Positions 48,522 to 58,140 of a DNA stretch of 64,000 bases are shown here, one piece after another. The notes under the pieces are model-generated. The model had not been told where the DNA came from. It was given only the letters and a program-made list of their open reading frames with translations, and made no database searches. The DNA is taken from assembly GCF_004114425.1 (NCBI RefSeq), contig NZ_RDQF01000004.1, positions 1 through 64,000 of the forward strand, read 5' to 3'. This DNA comes from Bradyrhizobium vignae. Lineage in GTDB: Bacteria; Pseudomonadota; Alphaproteobacteria; Rhizobiales; Xanthobacteraceae. How positions within the stretch are numbered: position 1 is the stretch's first letter; each line of letters opens with the position of its first letter. The translations under genes and the position numbers were made by a program.

Positions 48522-49535
48522 TTACTTGCGGAGGAGCCCGGCGATCTCGGCCTTGATGAAGACCTGGTCGCGGGGATTGTTGACGGGATTGCCGGCGCGA
48601 TGGCCGTGCAGCGATGGGATCGGATGCAGCACGGCTGACTTTGCATTGATCAGCTTGCCGAGTTCGTCCTCGTTGTCGCGGACGTCGAAATAGCGATCGG
48701 TCGCGCCCGGCATCAGCAGCATATGCGCCTTGATCGCGGCGAGCGCACGATCGAGATCGCCGCCGAAGGCCGAGCACCGGCTGATGTCGCCGCGCTGCCA
48801 GATGCCGATCTGCGCCAGGAGATCGTTGGCATCGCGCCGCGCGAAAGTCGCATCCCAGGCGCGGACGAGATAGTCCTCGAGCGAGGTGAAGCCGGCCTCG
48901 CGCCAGAGCTCGTCGCGATAGAAGCCGTGCGACATCGCCCAGCCGGCATAGACGCGTCCCATGGCGCGATAGCCGGCGACGGGCCTTTCGACGAACCGGC
49001 CGTCCCGGAAAGCGGGATCGCCGGTCAAGGCGGCCTTCACGCTTTCCAGGAAGACGTAGTTGTAGGGCGCGCAACGCGCGCTGCCGCAGACGACCGCGGC
49101 ACGCGCGACCATATCAGGATGCAGTGCCGCCCAGTGATAGGCCTGCATGCCGCCCATCGACCAGCCATACACCAGCGCGAGCTTTGTGATGCCGAAGCGC
49201 TCGGCGAGAAGGCGATGCTGAACGGCGATGGCGTCGTGAAAGCTGAGTTCGGGGAACGGCGCGGCGGAGTTCGACGGCGAGGATGACAGGCCGTTGCCGA
49301 ACAGATTCGGGATGACGATGAAATAGCGCGAGGGATCGAGCACGCCGTCAGGCCCGATCAGCCACTCGGTGTCGAAGTGCTGCGCGCTGAACGAGGTCGG
49401 ATAGAGGATGACGTTGTCTCTGGCCGGGCTGAGCGTTCCGTAGGTCTTGTAGGCGAGCTTCAGCTTCGGAAAGACGACGCCGGATTGGAGCACGACGTTG
49501 CCGGCCTCGAAGATCTCATAATCGCGCTCAGCCAT
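48522..49535 (-). CDS. MetX-like alpha/beta hydrolase (homoserine acetyltransferase family)
   Basis: This 337-residue alpha/beta-hydrolase is related to homoserine O-acetyltransferase. The nucleophile is Ser126 in YGWSMGGMQ, and the catalytic Asp and His lie in MPGATDRYFDVRDNEDELG and PSLHGHRAGNP. True MetX proteins have a larger lid, and there are no methionine genes nearby, so an esterase or acyltransferase with the downstream desaturase is as likely. The ATG at 49535 is chosen, and the frame beyond it looks non-coding. Confidence 0.85.
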   Translation of the reverse strand: MAERDYEIFEAGNVVLQSGVVFPKLKLAYKTYGTLSPARDNVILYPTSFSAQHFDTEWLIGPDGVLDPSRYFIVIPNLFGNGLSSSPSNSAAPFPELSFHDAIAVQHRLLAERFGITKLALVYGWSMGGMQAYHWAALHPDMVARAAVVCGSARCAPYNYVFLESVKAALTGDPAFRDGRFVERPVAGYRAMGRVYAGWAMSHGFYRDELWREAGFTSLEDYLVRAWDATFARRDANDLLAQIGIWQRGDISRCSAFGGDLDRALAAIKAHMLLMPGATDRYFDVRDNEDELGKLINAKSAVLHPIPSLHGHRAGNPVNNPRDQVFIKAEIAGLLRK

Positions 49536-49637
49536 TGTGCGTCCCACTCTCGCTCGCGGCCCCCACGACGCGACGCGGCAGCGGCGATGCATCGATCATG
49601 CCAGCAGCAGACGCGCCATTGCGTCACACTCAATAAC

Positions 49638-49670
49638 TGTACTTATAGTACATTTATTATGGACCGGCAA
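49638..49670 (-). promoter_or_regulatory. Minus-strand promoter with operator-like palindrome
   Basis: On the minus strand TTGCCG (49665-49670), 17 bases, TATAAG (49642-49647). The palindrome TGTACT-TAT-AGTACA (49638-49652) covers the -10, as in TetR- or GntR-type control. It would drive the hydrolase and desaturase genes. Confidence 0.55.
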
Positions 49671-49695
49671 GACAAATCCGATCGGGCGCCGGGTC

Positions 49696-50499
49696 TCAGG
49701 CGATGGCCGCGATATATCGCGCCACCGATGCCGCGAACGCGGCCTTGGCAGCGCTGGCGATGTTGCGTCCCCACCAGGCGCCATAGATGCGATCGAAGGC
49801 GAGCGGCTCGACGGCAGCAGCGATCCGCCGCACCGCGGCTGCGTTGAGCGGCATGTAGTTTGGATAGGAGTACATGAAGCTGACGAAGCGGCGGTCCATC
49901 GTCACCTGCGCGATGTCCCCGGTGAGCAGAGCGCCCGCGCCGTCCGTACCGCGTGCCCAGTGCAGCATGGTGGCGCCGGCGAAATGGCCGCCGGTGCGCA
50001 GCAGCAGCACGTCATCGGAGATGCGATGCTGATCGCCGGTCCAGTGCACGATCGACGGATGTGGACGCGTCACCCATTGGCCATCGTCCGCGTGCAGATA
50101 GACCGGCACGCCGCCGAAGGCATCGCTCCAGTCGGCGAGCGCACCATAATAATGCGGATGCGAGATCGCGATCGCTTTCAACCCGCCGAGCGAGCGGACG
50201 TGAGCGATCGCCTCCGGCGTCGCCAGCGGCACGCAGTCCCACATCATGCATCCATCCGCCTGCGGCACCAGCAGCGCGCGCTGGCCGATGGCGAAACTCG
50301 GCTCGAGGGCGAGACCGGTGAGGCCGAGATCGTCGCGCCAGACGACGCGGTGACGTTCGGCCACCGTCTCGCGCGTCATGAAGGTCTGCCCCTTCCAGTT
50401 CACATATTGGCGTTCGTCCTCGCAGATCGGACAGGATGCGGGCGGATGTCCGCCATCCGGAAATTGCGCGCCGCAGGTTTCGCAGGTCCAGAGTGGCAT
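49696..50499 (-). CDS. Zinc-ribbon plus metallo-beta-lactamase-fold protein with altered motif
   Basis: This 267-residue protein has an N-terminal rubredoxin-like knuckle pair (Cys6, Cys9, Cys23, Cys26: CETCG and CPICE) and then an MBL-fold domain. The usual HxHxDH is SHPHYYG, with H114 and H116 kept and the Asp-His pair replaced by Tyr-Gly. TGGHFAGATMLHW and LTGDIAQV match later metal motifs. It may bind one metal only, or act in redox or electron transfer. The cellular role is unknown. Confidence 0.82.
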   Translation of the reverse strand: MPLWTCETCGAQFPDGGHPPASCPICEDERQYVNWKGQTFMTRETVAERHRVVWRDDLGLTGLALEPSFAIGQRALLVPQADGCMMWDCVPLATPEAIAHVRSLGGLKAIAISHPHYYGALADWSDAFGGVPVYLHADDGQWVTRPHPSIVHWTGDQHRISDDVLLLRTGGHFAGATMLHWARGTDGAGALLTGDIAQVTMDRRFVSFMYSYPNYMPLNAAAVRRIAAAVEPLAFDRIYGAWWGRNIASAAKAAFAASVARYIAAIA

Positions 50500-50683
50500 G
50501 GCCGTAGTCCTATTGAGACCGTCGCAAGTATGACATGACGTCGCGGGGCCGCGATCGCAAGGGCGATCGGAACCAACGTGATGAGCGCAGGTTAGGTTCT
50601 GGTCCGCCCGGGCACCTATGAGCCCGCAGTCTCCGCCTCATGCGAGATCCCAGTCGATCGGCAACATTGCGTTGAGCGTCTCG

Positions 50684-51883
50684 ATGACATCGCGCCCTTC
50701 ACCGTCTCGTATCTGGCCCCTGTTCGCGCTCAACTTCTTCATGGCCGACATGCAGTCCGGCATCGGACCGTTCGTCGGCGTCTTCCTGCAGGAGCGCGGC
50801 TGGGCCAGCGGGTTGATCGGCACCGCAATGACGATTGGCAACGTTGCGGGCATGCTGATCACCACTCCTATCGGCGGCTTCATCGATTCCAGCCGCAACA
50901 AGCGCATGTGGGTCGTCATCCCCGGCATCTGCGTGGTTCTTGCCTCCGCGATCATCCTGATCTCGCAAAACTTCTGGGCCGTCACCTTTTCCCAGGTCGC
51001 GCAATCGCTGGCGAGTGCGGCGATCGTGCCGGCGGTGACGGGTATCACGCTCGGCATCGCCAAGCAGAAGGGCTTCAACGCGCTCAACGGCCGCAACCAG
51101 GCGTACAACCACGCCGGCAACATGGTCGGCGCCGCGTTGTCGGGCTATCTCGGCTACAAGTTCGGGTATGTCGCCGTGTTCCTGCTGGCCGCCATATTCG
51201 GCGCCATCGCGATCGCCTGCGTGCTGATGATTCCAGCCCAGGCGATCGATGATCGCGCCGCGCGCGGCAGCAAGGAGGACGATTCCAAAGCTCCGCCGGA
51301 TGCGCTCACGATGCTGCTCAAGCACAAGCCGCTACTCGTGCTGGCGCTGACACTCGCGCTGTTCCATCTCGGCAACGCCGCCATCGTGCCGCTCTATGGA
51401 CTTGCGGCCGTGGCCGACGGCCAGGCCAACGGCCCGAGCTTCGTCGCAACCACCATCGTGATCGCACAGGGCATGATGATCGTGACCTCGCTGATCGCGA
51501 TGAAGGCGGCGAGCAAGCGCAATTACTGGCCGGTGATCCTGGTCTCCTTCATGTTCTTACCCGTCCGCGGCGTGCTTGCCTTCTTCGTCACGGGATGGTG
51601 GGGTGTCGTGCCGATGCAGGTGCTCGACGGCATCGGCACCGGACTGCAAACTGTCGCCGTCCCCGGCATGGTCGCGCGCTCGCTCAACGGCACCGGCCGC
51701 ATCAATCTCGGCCAGGGCGCCGTGATCACGGTGCAGGGCGTCGGCGCGAGCCTCAGTCCCGCACTCGGCGGCTGGATCGCGCAATGGATCGGCTACGGCC
51801 CGACCTTCCTGCTGCTCGGCGGCTTCGGCCTCGCGTCTATGGCGCTGTGGCTGGCCTTTGGCGCCGCGGTGAAGAAGTATTGA
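50684..51883 (+). CDS. Major facilitator superfamily transporter
   Basis: This 399-residue MFS protein has about 12 membrane segments, with GGFIDSSRNKRMWVV as the loop 2-3 motif and a central basic loop (RAARGSKEDDSKAPP). The ATG at 50684 is chosen. An in-frame ATG at 50618 would add 22 residues. Neither has a strong ribosome site. Substrate and direction of transport are unknown. Confidence 0.85.
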   Translation: MTSRPSPSRIWPLFALNFFMADMQSGIGPFVGVFLQERGWASGLIGTAMTIGNVAGMLITTPIGGFIDSSRNKRMWVVIPGICVVLASAIILISQNFWAVTFSQVAQSLASAAIVPAVTGITLGIAKQKGFNALNGRNQAYNHAGNMVGAALSGYLGYKFGYVAVFLLAAIFGAIAIACVLMIPAQAIDDRAARGSKEDDSKAPPDALTMLLKHKPLLVLALTLALFHLGNAAIVPLYGLAAVADGQANGPSFVATTIVIAQGMMIVTSLIAMKAASKRNYWPVILVSFMFLPVRGVLAFFVTGWWGVVPMQVLDGIGTGLQTVAVPGMVARSLNGTGRINLGQGAVITVQGVGASLSPALGGWIAQWIGYGPTFLLLGGFGLASMALWLAFGAAVKKY

Positions 51884-51930
51884 GGGCCGCAACGCGGAGA
51901 AGATTGGGTTCCCGCAACCTCCTCCTCTCA

Positions 51931-51960
51931 GTCATCGCGAGCGCCGCGAAGCAATCCAGC
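51931..51960. repeat. Intergenic repeat, GCGAAGCAATCC family
   Basis: GTCATCGCGAGCGCCGCGAA then GCAATCCAG. It is the reverse-oriented relative of the block at 169-202, between convergent genes. Confidence 0.55.
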
Positions 51961-51962
51961 CC

Positions 51963-53573
51963 TCAGCCAAAATTCTTCTGGATCGCCCTGTCGAGCGTCT
52001 CGCCGCCAACGAAGCGCTGGCGCAGCTCGCGCTTGAGCAGCTTGCCGCTCGGGTTCTTCGGCAGGCTATCCACGAAGATGACGCGCTTGGGCACCTTGAA
52101 ATGCGCCATCTGGCCGGCGCAGTGCTTGATCACGGTGTCTTCGTCCAGCGCCTCGCCGCTCTTGACCACGACGATCGCGGTCACCGCCTCGGTCCAGCGC
52201 GGATCAGGCAGGCCGACGACGGCGACTTCGGAGACGGCGGGGATGCGGTAGACCATCTCCTCGACCTCGCGGCTCGCGACGTTCTCGCCACCGGTCTTGA
52301 TCATGTCCTTGACGCGGTCGACCACGGTGATGTGGCCCTCCTCGTCGACGGTGGCGAGATCGCCGGAGTGAAACCAGCCGCCGGAGAAGGCCGCCGCGGT
52401 CTTCACGGGATCGTTGTAATAGCCGGACAGCAGGTGCGGCGAACGGTGCACGATCTCGCCGACCTCGCCGATCTTCACGTCCTCCATCGCCGTGTTGACC
52501 ACGCGCGTCTCGACATTGAGAACGGGCTTGCCGGCCGAGCCGGCCTTGCGCAGCTGATCCTCCGGCCGCAGCACGGTCGCGAGCGGCGCGATCTCGGTCT
52601 GGCCGTAGAAATTCCAGAACTTGACGTTGGGCAGGCGGCGCTGCAGCTCGAGCAGCACCTCCACCGGCATGATCGAGGCTCCGTAATAGCCTTTCTGCAA
52701 GGTGGACAGATCGGTCTTGTCGAAGTTCGGCGAGCGCAGCATCGCGATCCAGATCGTCGGCGGCGCGAAGAACGAGGTGATCTTGTGTGCCTGGATCAGC
52801 GCCAGAATGTTGTCGGCCGTCGGCTTGCCCGTGATCACGCCGGAGGCACCGAGATAGATTTGCGGTCCCAGGAACACATCGAGCTGGGCGCAGTGATACA
52901 GCGGCAGCGCGTGCAGGAACTTGTCCTCCACGCTCATGCCGCCATCGATGATGCAGCTGACATACTGCCACATCACGGCTTCATGGGTCAGCATCGCGCC
53001 CTTGGGCAGTGATTCCGTGCCGCTGGTGTAGACGATCTGCGCGAGATCGCGGCTGTCGACGGAAGCGTCCAGGAAGGAGCCGTCGGCGTCGAGGAGATCG
53101 TCGAAGGTGGTGAGGCCCGCAGGCGCCGTGGCCGGATCCTCGCCGGGCAGCCAGATCATCTTCTCGACCGCGCAATCCTTGGCGCTGGCCGCGCGTCCGG
53201 GCTCGACGAAATCGGGTCCGGTCGCGAGCAGCTTGGCGCCGGAGCTCTTCAGGATGAAATTGATCTCGTCCGGATTGAGCATGAAGTTGATCGGCACCAG
53301 CACCGCGCCGATCCGCGCCACGGCGAAGCGTAGCGCGGCGAAGGCGTGCGAATTGCGCGAGAGCACGGCGAGGCGGTCGCCCTTCCTGACGCCGAGTCCC
53401 AGCAGGCCGCGGCCGAGGCGGTTGCAGATCGCATCCATCTCGGCAAAGCTCCAGCTGACATTGCCGCAGCTCACCGCGAGCTTGTTCGGCTCCCGGCCCG
53501 CCGAGCGGCGCAGGAGGTCGCCGATGGAATGCTCGCGCGCTTTCGAGATGGTGGCTGCGGTGTCGCCGGTCAT
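51963..53573 (-). CDS. AMP-forming acyl-CoA ligase
   Basis: This 536-residue adenylate-forming ligase has the P-loop VYTSGTESLPKGAML near residue 185 (Glu where Thr is usual), NFYGQTEIAPLA near 328, SGDLATVDEEGHITVVDRVKDM near 405, and NPSGKLLKREL with the catalytic Lys near the end. It resembles FadD-type and bile-acid or phenylacetate ligases, and the substrate cannot be assigned. It diverges from a binding-protein gene 210 bases away, which hints that the two handle the same compound. Confidence 0.88.
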   Translation of the reverse strand: MTGDTAATISKAREHSIGDLLRRSAGREPNKLAVSCGNVSWSFAEMDAICNRLGRGLLGLGVRKGDRLAVLSRNSHAFAALRFAVARIGAVLVPINFMLNPDEINFILKSSGAKLLATGPDFVEPGRAASAKDCAVEKMIWLPGEDPATAPAGLTTFDDLLDADGSFLDASVDSRDLAQIVYTSGTESLPKGAMLTHEAVMWQYVSCIIDGGMSVEDKFLHALPLYHCAQLDVFLGPQIYLGASGVITGKPTADNILALIQAHKITSFFAPPTIWIAMLRSPNFDKTDLSTLQKGYYGASIMPVEVLLELQRRLPNVKFWNFYGQTEIAPLATVLRPEDQLRKAGSAGKPVLNVETRVVNTAMEDVKIGEVGEIVHRSPHLLSGYYNDPVKTAAAFSGGWFHSGDLATVDEEGHITVVDRVKDMIKTGGENVASREVEEMVYRIPAVSEVAVVGLPDPRWTEAVTAIVVVKSGEALDEDTVIKHCAGQMAHFKVPKRVIFVDSLPKNPSGKLLKRELRQRFVGGETLDRAIQKNFG

Positions 53574-53783
53574 GTCCTTCCCCCTGAATCTTTACCCTGC
53601 GTGAATGGTGGCATGAGCATCCGCCGGCCCACCGCATTCAAGCGTTTTGTGTTTGCGCAAACGTAGTCGGCACGATTGGCTGCGTCAAATTAGCCGGCCC
53701 GCGCGGCGCCAGCACGCAAGAATTGACACTCCGGAGCAGCAAATCTGGATTCGTGCACCAACCATAATATCAGGGGGAATACC

Positions 53784-54986
53784 ATGTGCCGGACTATGTG
53801 CGCCGCATTTGCGGCCGCACTCGCTGCGTTTGCCATCTGCCCTTCTCATGCCCAGCAGGCGCCGCTCAAGATCGGGGTGCTCTCCGACTTCTCATCCGTC
53901 TATTCCGACATCGGCGGCATGGGGAACGTCGAGGCCACCAAAATGGCGATTGAGGATTTTGGCGGTCAGATGTTCGGCAAGCCGATCGAGATGATCAGTG
54001 CCGACGTGCTCAACAAGCCCGACGTCGCCTCCACCATCGCCCGCAAATGGTGGGAGACCGAAGGCGTCGACATGATCATCGACCTGCCGACCTCGGCCAC
54101 TGCGCTCGCGGTGATGGAGCTGTCGAGGCAGTACGAGAAGATCATGATCGTGACGGATGCGGCGAGCTCCGATATCACCGGAAAATCCTGCTCGCCCTAC
54201 ACCGCGCATTGGACCTACGACACCTATGCCAACGCGCACACGGTCGGCAGCGCCATCGTCAAGAATGGCGGCGATACCTGGTTCTTCCTCACCGCCGATT
54301 ACGTGTTCGGCCATTCGGTCGAGCGCGACACAGGTGACGTCGTGAAGGCCTCCGGCGGCAAGGTGCTAGGCAGTGTCAAGCATCCGCTCAACACGGCGGA
54401 TTTCTCCTCGTTCCTGCTTCAGGCCCAGGCGTCCAAGGCCAAGATCATCGGGCTGGCGAATGGCGGCGGCGACACTATCAACGCGATCAAGCAGGCCGGC
54501 GAGTTCGGTATCGTCGCCGGCGGCCAGAACCTGGCTGCGATCGTGATGTTCATCTCCGACGTGCACAGCCTTGGCTTAAAGCTGGCGCAAGGCCTGATCA
54601 TCACCGAGGCCTATTACTGGGACCTCAACGACAAGACCCGCGCCTTCGGCAAGCGCTTCCTGGAGCGCGTCAAGCGCATGCCGACCATGAATCAGGCCGC
54701 GACCTACAGTGCAACGCTACACTACCTCAAGGCCGTGCAGGCCGCCGGCACCAAGGACGCCAAGACGGTGATGGCCAAGATGCGCGCGCTGCCGGTAAGG
54801 GATGCCTTCACCGACGACGGCGTGCTGCGCGAGGACGGCCGCATGGTGCACAGCATGTACCTGTTCCAGGTGAAGAAGCCCGAGGAATCGAAGGGCCCGT
54901 GGGATTACTACAAGCTTCTCGCCGAAGTCCCGGCCGACCAGGCGTTCCGGCCGCTGAAGGATGGCGGCTGCCCGCTCGTGAAGTGA
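53784..54986 (+). CDS. ABC transporter substrate-binding protein (Liv-binding family)
   Basis: This 400-residue periplasmic protein has a signal peptide ending near PSHAQ, and a mature start APLKIGVLSDFSSVYSDIGG of the type-I binding fold. AGGGGGA lies six bases before the ATG. No permease or ATPase genes are adjacent, so it is an orphan that must use a transporter elsewhere. It shares the divergent region with an acyl-CoA ligase. Confidence 0.9.
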   Translation: MCRTMCAAFAAALAAFAICPSHAQQAPLKIGVLSDFSSVYSDIGGMGNVEATKMAIEDFGGQMFGKPIEMISADVLNKPDVASTIARKWWETEGVDMIIDLPTSATALAVMELSRQYEKIMIVTDAASSDITGKSCSPYTAHWTYDTYANAHTVGSAIVKNGGDTWFFLTADYVFGHSVERDTGDVVKASGGKVLGSVKHPLNTADFSSFLLQAQASKAKIIGLANGGGDTINAIKQAGEFGIVAGGQNLAAIVMFISDVHSLGLKLAQGLIITEAYYWDLNDKTRAFGKRFLERVKRMPTMNQAATYSATLHYLKAVQAAGTKDAKTVMAKMRALPVRDAFTDDGVLREDGRMVHSMYLFQVKKPEESKGPWDYYKLLAEVPADQAFRPLKDGGCPLVK

Positions 54987-55083
54987 GGCTCGCGGGGACG
55001 TACAACCGGTCGATCGGCCTCAATTCGCTCGCAGCGGCGCTGAGGTCGGCCGCAGCAGCATCGCGGACCGGCCCGAGGCAGAG

Positions 55084-58000
55084 TCAGGTGAACTCGTCGC
55101 CGCTCGCCAGCATCGCGCTCAGCATCGCTTCGGCCTTGTGCTTCAGCGGCAGCGCGCCGCTGTCGGAGGCGAGCGCGATGGCGGCGCGCAGAGCGACAAA
55201 GATAGCGGCCTTGTTCGCCGCATCCGATGGCGGGGTCACGATGGCTTCGCCGAACAGGGCTTCGGCCTCGAGGCCCGAAAACCCCTGCTGACAGGCGGTG
55301 TTGCGGGCCTCGCGCAGCATGTTCTGCGCGGCCCTGATATCGCCGAGGCGGTGGGTGACGAGCGCAAGATAGATCGAGCTGCGCAGCACCGCCGAGGTAT
55401 AGCCGACCGCCCTCGCCTCCTCACGCGCCTCGGTCAGCATGCCGCGCGCCCGCTCCAACAGCCCCTGCTCCAGATAGGCGATGCCGAGATGGCAGGCGAG
55501 CACCGGCACGAACAGCCGGATGCCGTGCTTCTGCGCCAGGACAAAACCGTCTTCGAGAATGGCGGCGGCGGCCGCCGGATCGTTCTGCCCGAGCTTCAGC
55601 CAACCGCCGCTATAGGCGGCGGCGACGCGGTCGTAGGGGCGGCCGGTCTCCTCGGCGATCGTGGCGGCTTCGCGCTGGAGCTGCTCGGCGGCGTCGAGCT
55701 GGCCCATGACGGTGTGGGTGAAGCTCTTCATCATGCAGCAGAGGAGGAGTGTGTATTTCGGGGGCGTGGCGAAAGGCGCACTCGCTTCCATCCCCAAGAG
55801 ATGACTACGGGCCCGTGCGAAGGTCTGCTCTGCCTCGCGATAGCGCCCGGCAAGAAAGTACGCTTGGCCGAGATTGTATAGGGCGAGGTTGCGCCACCCC
55901 GGATTACCTGTTTCCTCGGCAAGACCAACAACTTCCTCACCGAGAGCAACAGCTTCGGTGGGCGTCCCGTAGAAGTTCTGCCCGCCGGCCATGACTGTCA
56001 TGGCGGCAACCTTCCTACCGACGTCTTCGATCTCGTTGGCCCTGCGGTCGGCCTCCTTTCCCAGCTCGACCCACTCGGCAATCCGGCCGGACCAGATGAA
56101 AGCCATGCGCGCTTCCATCCGAAGATCGATGGCATTCATCTCACGCGAACGCGTTATCGGGGTTTTGTCGAGCGCACTCATCGCCGTCTGGAAATAGTCG
56201 ACCGCATCAGCATATGCCGAACGCAAAAGACACTTTTGTGCGGCGCTTCTCCCGTAGCTGAACGCCTTCGGCCAGTCCTTGGCACGTACCGCATGGTAAC
56301 TGAGGGAGTCGGGATCATCTCTCCACGTACCGTCGCTCTCGAAAGCCGCGAGAACGCGCGCATGTATGCTCTCGCGTACCTTTTCGACCATCGATTCATA
56401 CGTAACTTGGCGGACCATTTCATGCCGAAACTCAAGCGAGTTCTCGAGGTCGCTATCGATCCGAACGAGAAGCTCAGCGCGGTCGAGCGCCGCAAGGCAA
56501 TCTTGGAAGGCGCTTTCAGGCAACTCCGAGACCTTCTGCACGACCGCTTCGTTCGATCGCGGCCCCAATGCGGCAGCCACTTGCAAGACGAGGCGCTCCT
56601 GTCTCGACACGCGATCCAGCCGCGCTGCAATCACGCCTTGGATGCTCGCGGGGATACCCAGCTCTTCAATCGGCCGAACGAGAGCCAGATCGCCCCACTG
56701 ACCGCGCAGCGTACCGTTATCTTTCAGGCCCCGGCAGACCTCCTCGATGAATAGCGGGACGTTTGCCGTGTGAGAAATGATCCGGTTCTTCAAGTCGCCA
56801 TTTGTCGCTGATGTGCCAAGCATGTCGGTCAGCATCGCCAATCCTGAATCATCGTCCAATGGACGCATCGCAATGACCTCGGCACGACAACGCGCGATCC
56901 ATTCCGGCATTCCGTTCGGTCGGCTCGTCAGGAACACGAACAGATTGGGAGTCTGGAGCGACGCAATCGCCGCAATAACGTTGTCGCTGGCTCGATCGAC
57001 CCAGTGTAAGTCCTCTATGAGCAGAATGGCGCTCTTTCCACGGACCACGCTTTCCACGATCGCGCAACTTGCCTCGGAAATCGCGCGACCACGCGCGTAA
57101 GGCTCCAATTCGCTCCAGCGCGGATCGGAAATGGGCAAATCCAGCACTGCATCGATTGCAAGCCGATGCACCGCCGACAAATCCTCTCGAGGATCTCCAC
57201 GGCGATCGCAGTCCTTTGCGACGGCCTCGAGAATAGAAAGCACCAGACGCTTCAAGGTGCTGAATGGCGCCCCCTGAAGGTTAGGGCTGCATTCGGCGTC
57301 GACCAGCAGCCAACCATCGGTCCGAAGATCCTGCACAAACTCGTGTGCAAGCCGCGATTTTCCAATGCCGGCGTCGCCCATCAGCAGAACGGTCTGCCGA
57401 CTCGTCGGAACCCTTTCCGCGGCACGCCAGAGCAGCGCCCGCTCCATCGTCCGATCAACGAACCGGGAAACGCTACGCGCACGCCGCACCCGCCAACTCG
57501 AAAGATCGCTCGCTCCAACAATGCGATACACAGGCAGGGCTTCGCTGAAGCCACGCAGGCTCTTGCGACCAAGAAAATCAAAGCGGACGTGCCCGTCTGC
57601 TAGCTTCTGGCAGGCTTCCGACACATAGATCTGGTTTGCCTCAGCCGCCGACTCCAGCCGCGCGGCCAAATGCTGGGCTGCGCCACCGATCTCATAAACC
57701 TTGGAAAACTCGCTGGAGACCATGTAGGCCACCACATGGCCCGAGTGGAGGCCGACGCGGACCTGAAGTCCGGGATCGCCAAGGCTGCCTACACGCCGGA
57801 CCAGCTCGATGGCCGCGTGGCAGGCCAAGGGTGCATGGTTGTCGTCGGCGATCGGGGCGCCAAAGACCGCCGCCAGCCCGTCCCCCAACTCCTTGCTGAC
57901 AATTCCGCCAAACTGACGTACCGCGGCCCTCATCGCTGCCAGCGCCGGCTCAAGGCGCGAGACGGCCTCCTCCGGCTCCAATTCGGCAACAAGACCCGTG

Positions 58001-58140
58001 GAATCCACGACATCAGCTCGCAGGATCGTCACAAAACGACGTTCGCTATCGGGATCGACCTGCTTGCGCACTGCGGCCCCGCATTTGGAGCACCAGCTAT
58101 CGTCCGGATCGATCGCCGACTGACATGCGAAGCAATGCAT
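55084..58140 (-). CDS. Class III nucleotidyl cyclase-AAA ATPase-TPR protein
   Basis: This 1018-residue cytosolic signalling protein has an N-terminal zinc ribbon (Cys3, Cys6, Cys17, Cys20). A class III cyclase domain spans about 33-205, with metal-binding Asp43 (ADVVDST) and Asp87 (ELGDGLAAVFG). A STAND-like AAA ATPase follows, with Walker A GDAGIGKS at 255-262 and Walker B LLIEDLHW near 373-380. TPR-like helices run from about 630 to the end. The usual transition-state Asn is His157 (AAQHLAARLE), so cyclase activity may be weak or lost. It has no neighbouring partner in an operon. Confidence 0.88.
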   Translation of the reverse strand: MHCFACQSAIDPDDSWCSKCGAAVRKQVDPDSERRFVTILRADVVDSTGLVAELEPEEAVSRLEPALAAMRAAVRQFGGIVSKELGDGLAAVFGAPIADDNHAPLACHAAIELVRRVGSLGDPGLQVRVGLHSGHVVAYMVSSEFSKVYEIGGAAQHLAARLESAAEANQIYVSEACQKLADGHVRFDFLGRKSLRGFSEALPVYRIVGASDLSSWRVRRARSVSRFVDRTMERALLWRAAERVPTSRQTVLLMGDAGIGKSRLAHEFVQDLRTDGWLLVDAECSPNLQGAPFSTLKRLVLSILEAVAKDCDRRGDPREDLSAVHRLAIDAVLDLPISDPRWSELEPYARGRAISEASCAIVESVVRGKSAILLIEDLHWVDRASDNVIAAIASLQTPNLFVFLTSRPNGMPEWIARCRAEVIAMRPLDDDSGLAMLTDMLGTSATNGDLKNRIISHTANVPLFIEEVCRGLKDNGTLRGQWGDLALVRPIEELGIPASIQGVIAARLDRVSRQERLVLQVAAALGPRSNEAVVQKVSELPESAFQDCLAALDRAELLVRIDSDLENSLEFRHEMVRQVTYESMVEKVRESIHARVLAAFESDGTWRDDPDSLSYHAVRAKDWPKAFSYGRSAAQKCLLRSAYADAVDYFQTAMSALDKTPITRSREMNAIDLRMEARMAFIWSGRIAEWVELGKEADRRANEIEDVGRKVAAMTVMAGGQNFYGTPTEAVALGEEVVGLAEETGNPGWRNLALYNLGQAYFLAGRYREAEQTFARARSHLLGMEASAPFATPPKYTLLLCCMMKSFTHTVMGQLDAAEQLQREAATIAEETGRPYDRVAAAYSGGWLKLGQNDPAAAAAILEDGFVLAQKHGIRLFVPVLACHLGIAYLEQGLLERARGMLTEAREEARAVGYTSAVLRSSIYLALVTHRLGDIRAAQNMLREARNTACQQGFSGLEAEALFGEAIVTPPSDAANKAAIFVALRAAIALASDSGALPLKHKAEAMLSAMLASGDEFT

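Noticed and set aside
48522..49535. Assignment as metX for methionine synthesis
   Set aside because: The family fits but no methionine genes are nearby and the operon partner is a desaturase, so the symbol was not given.
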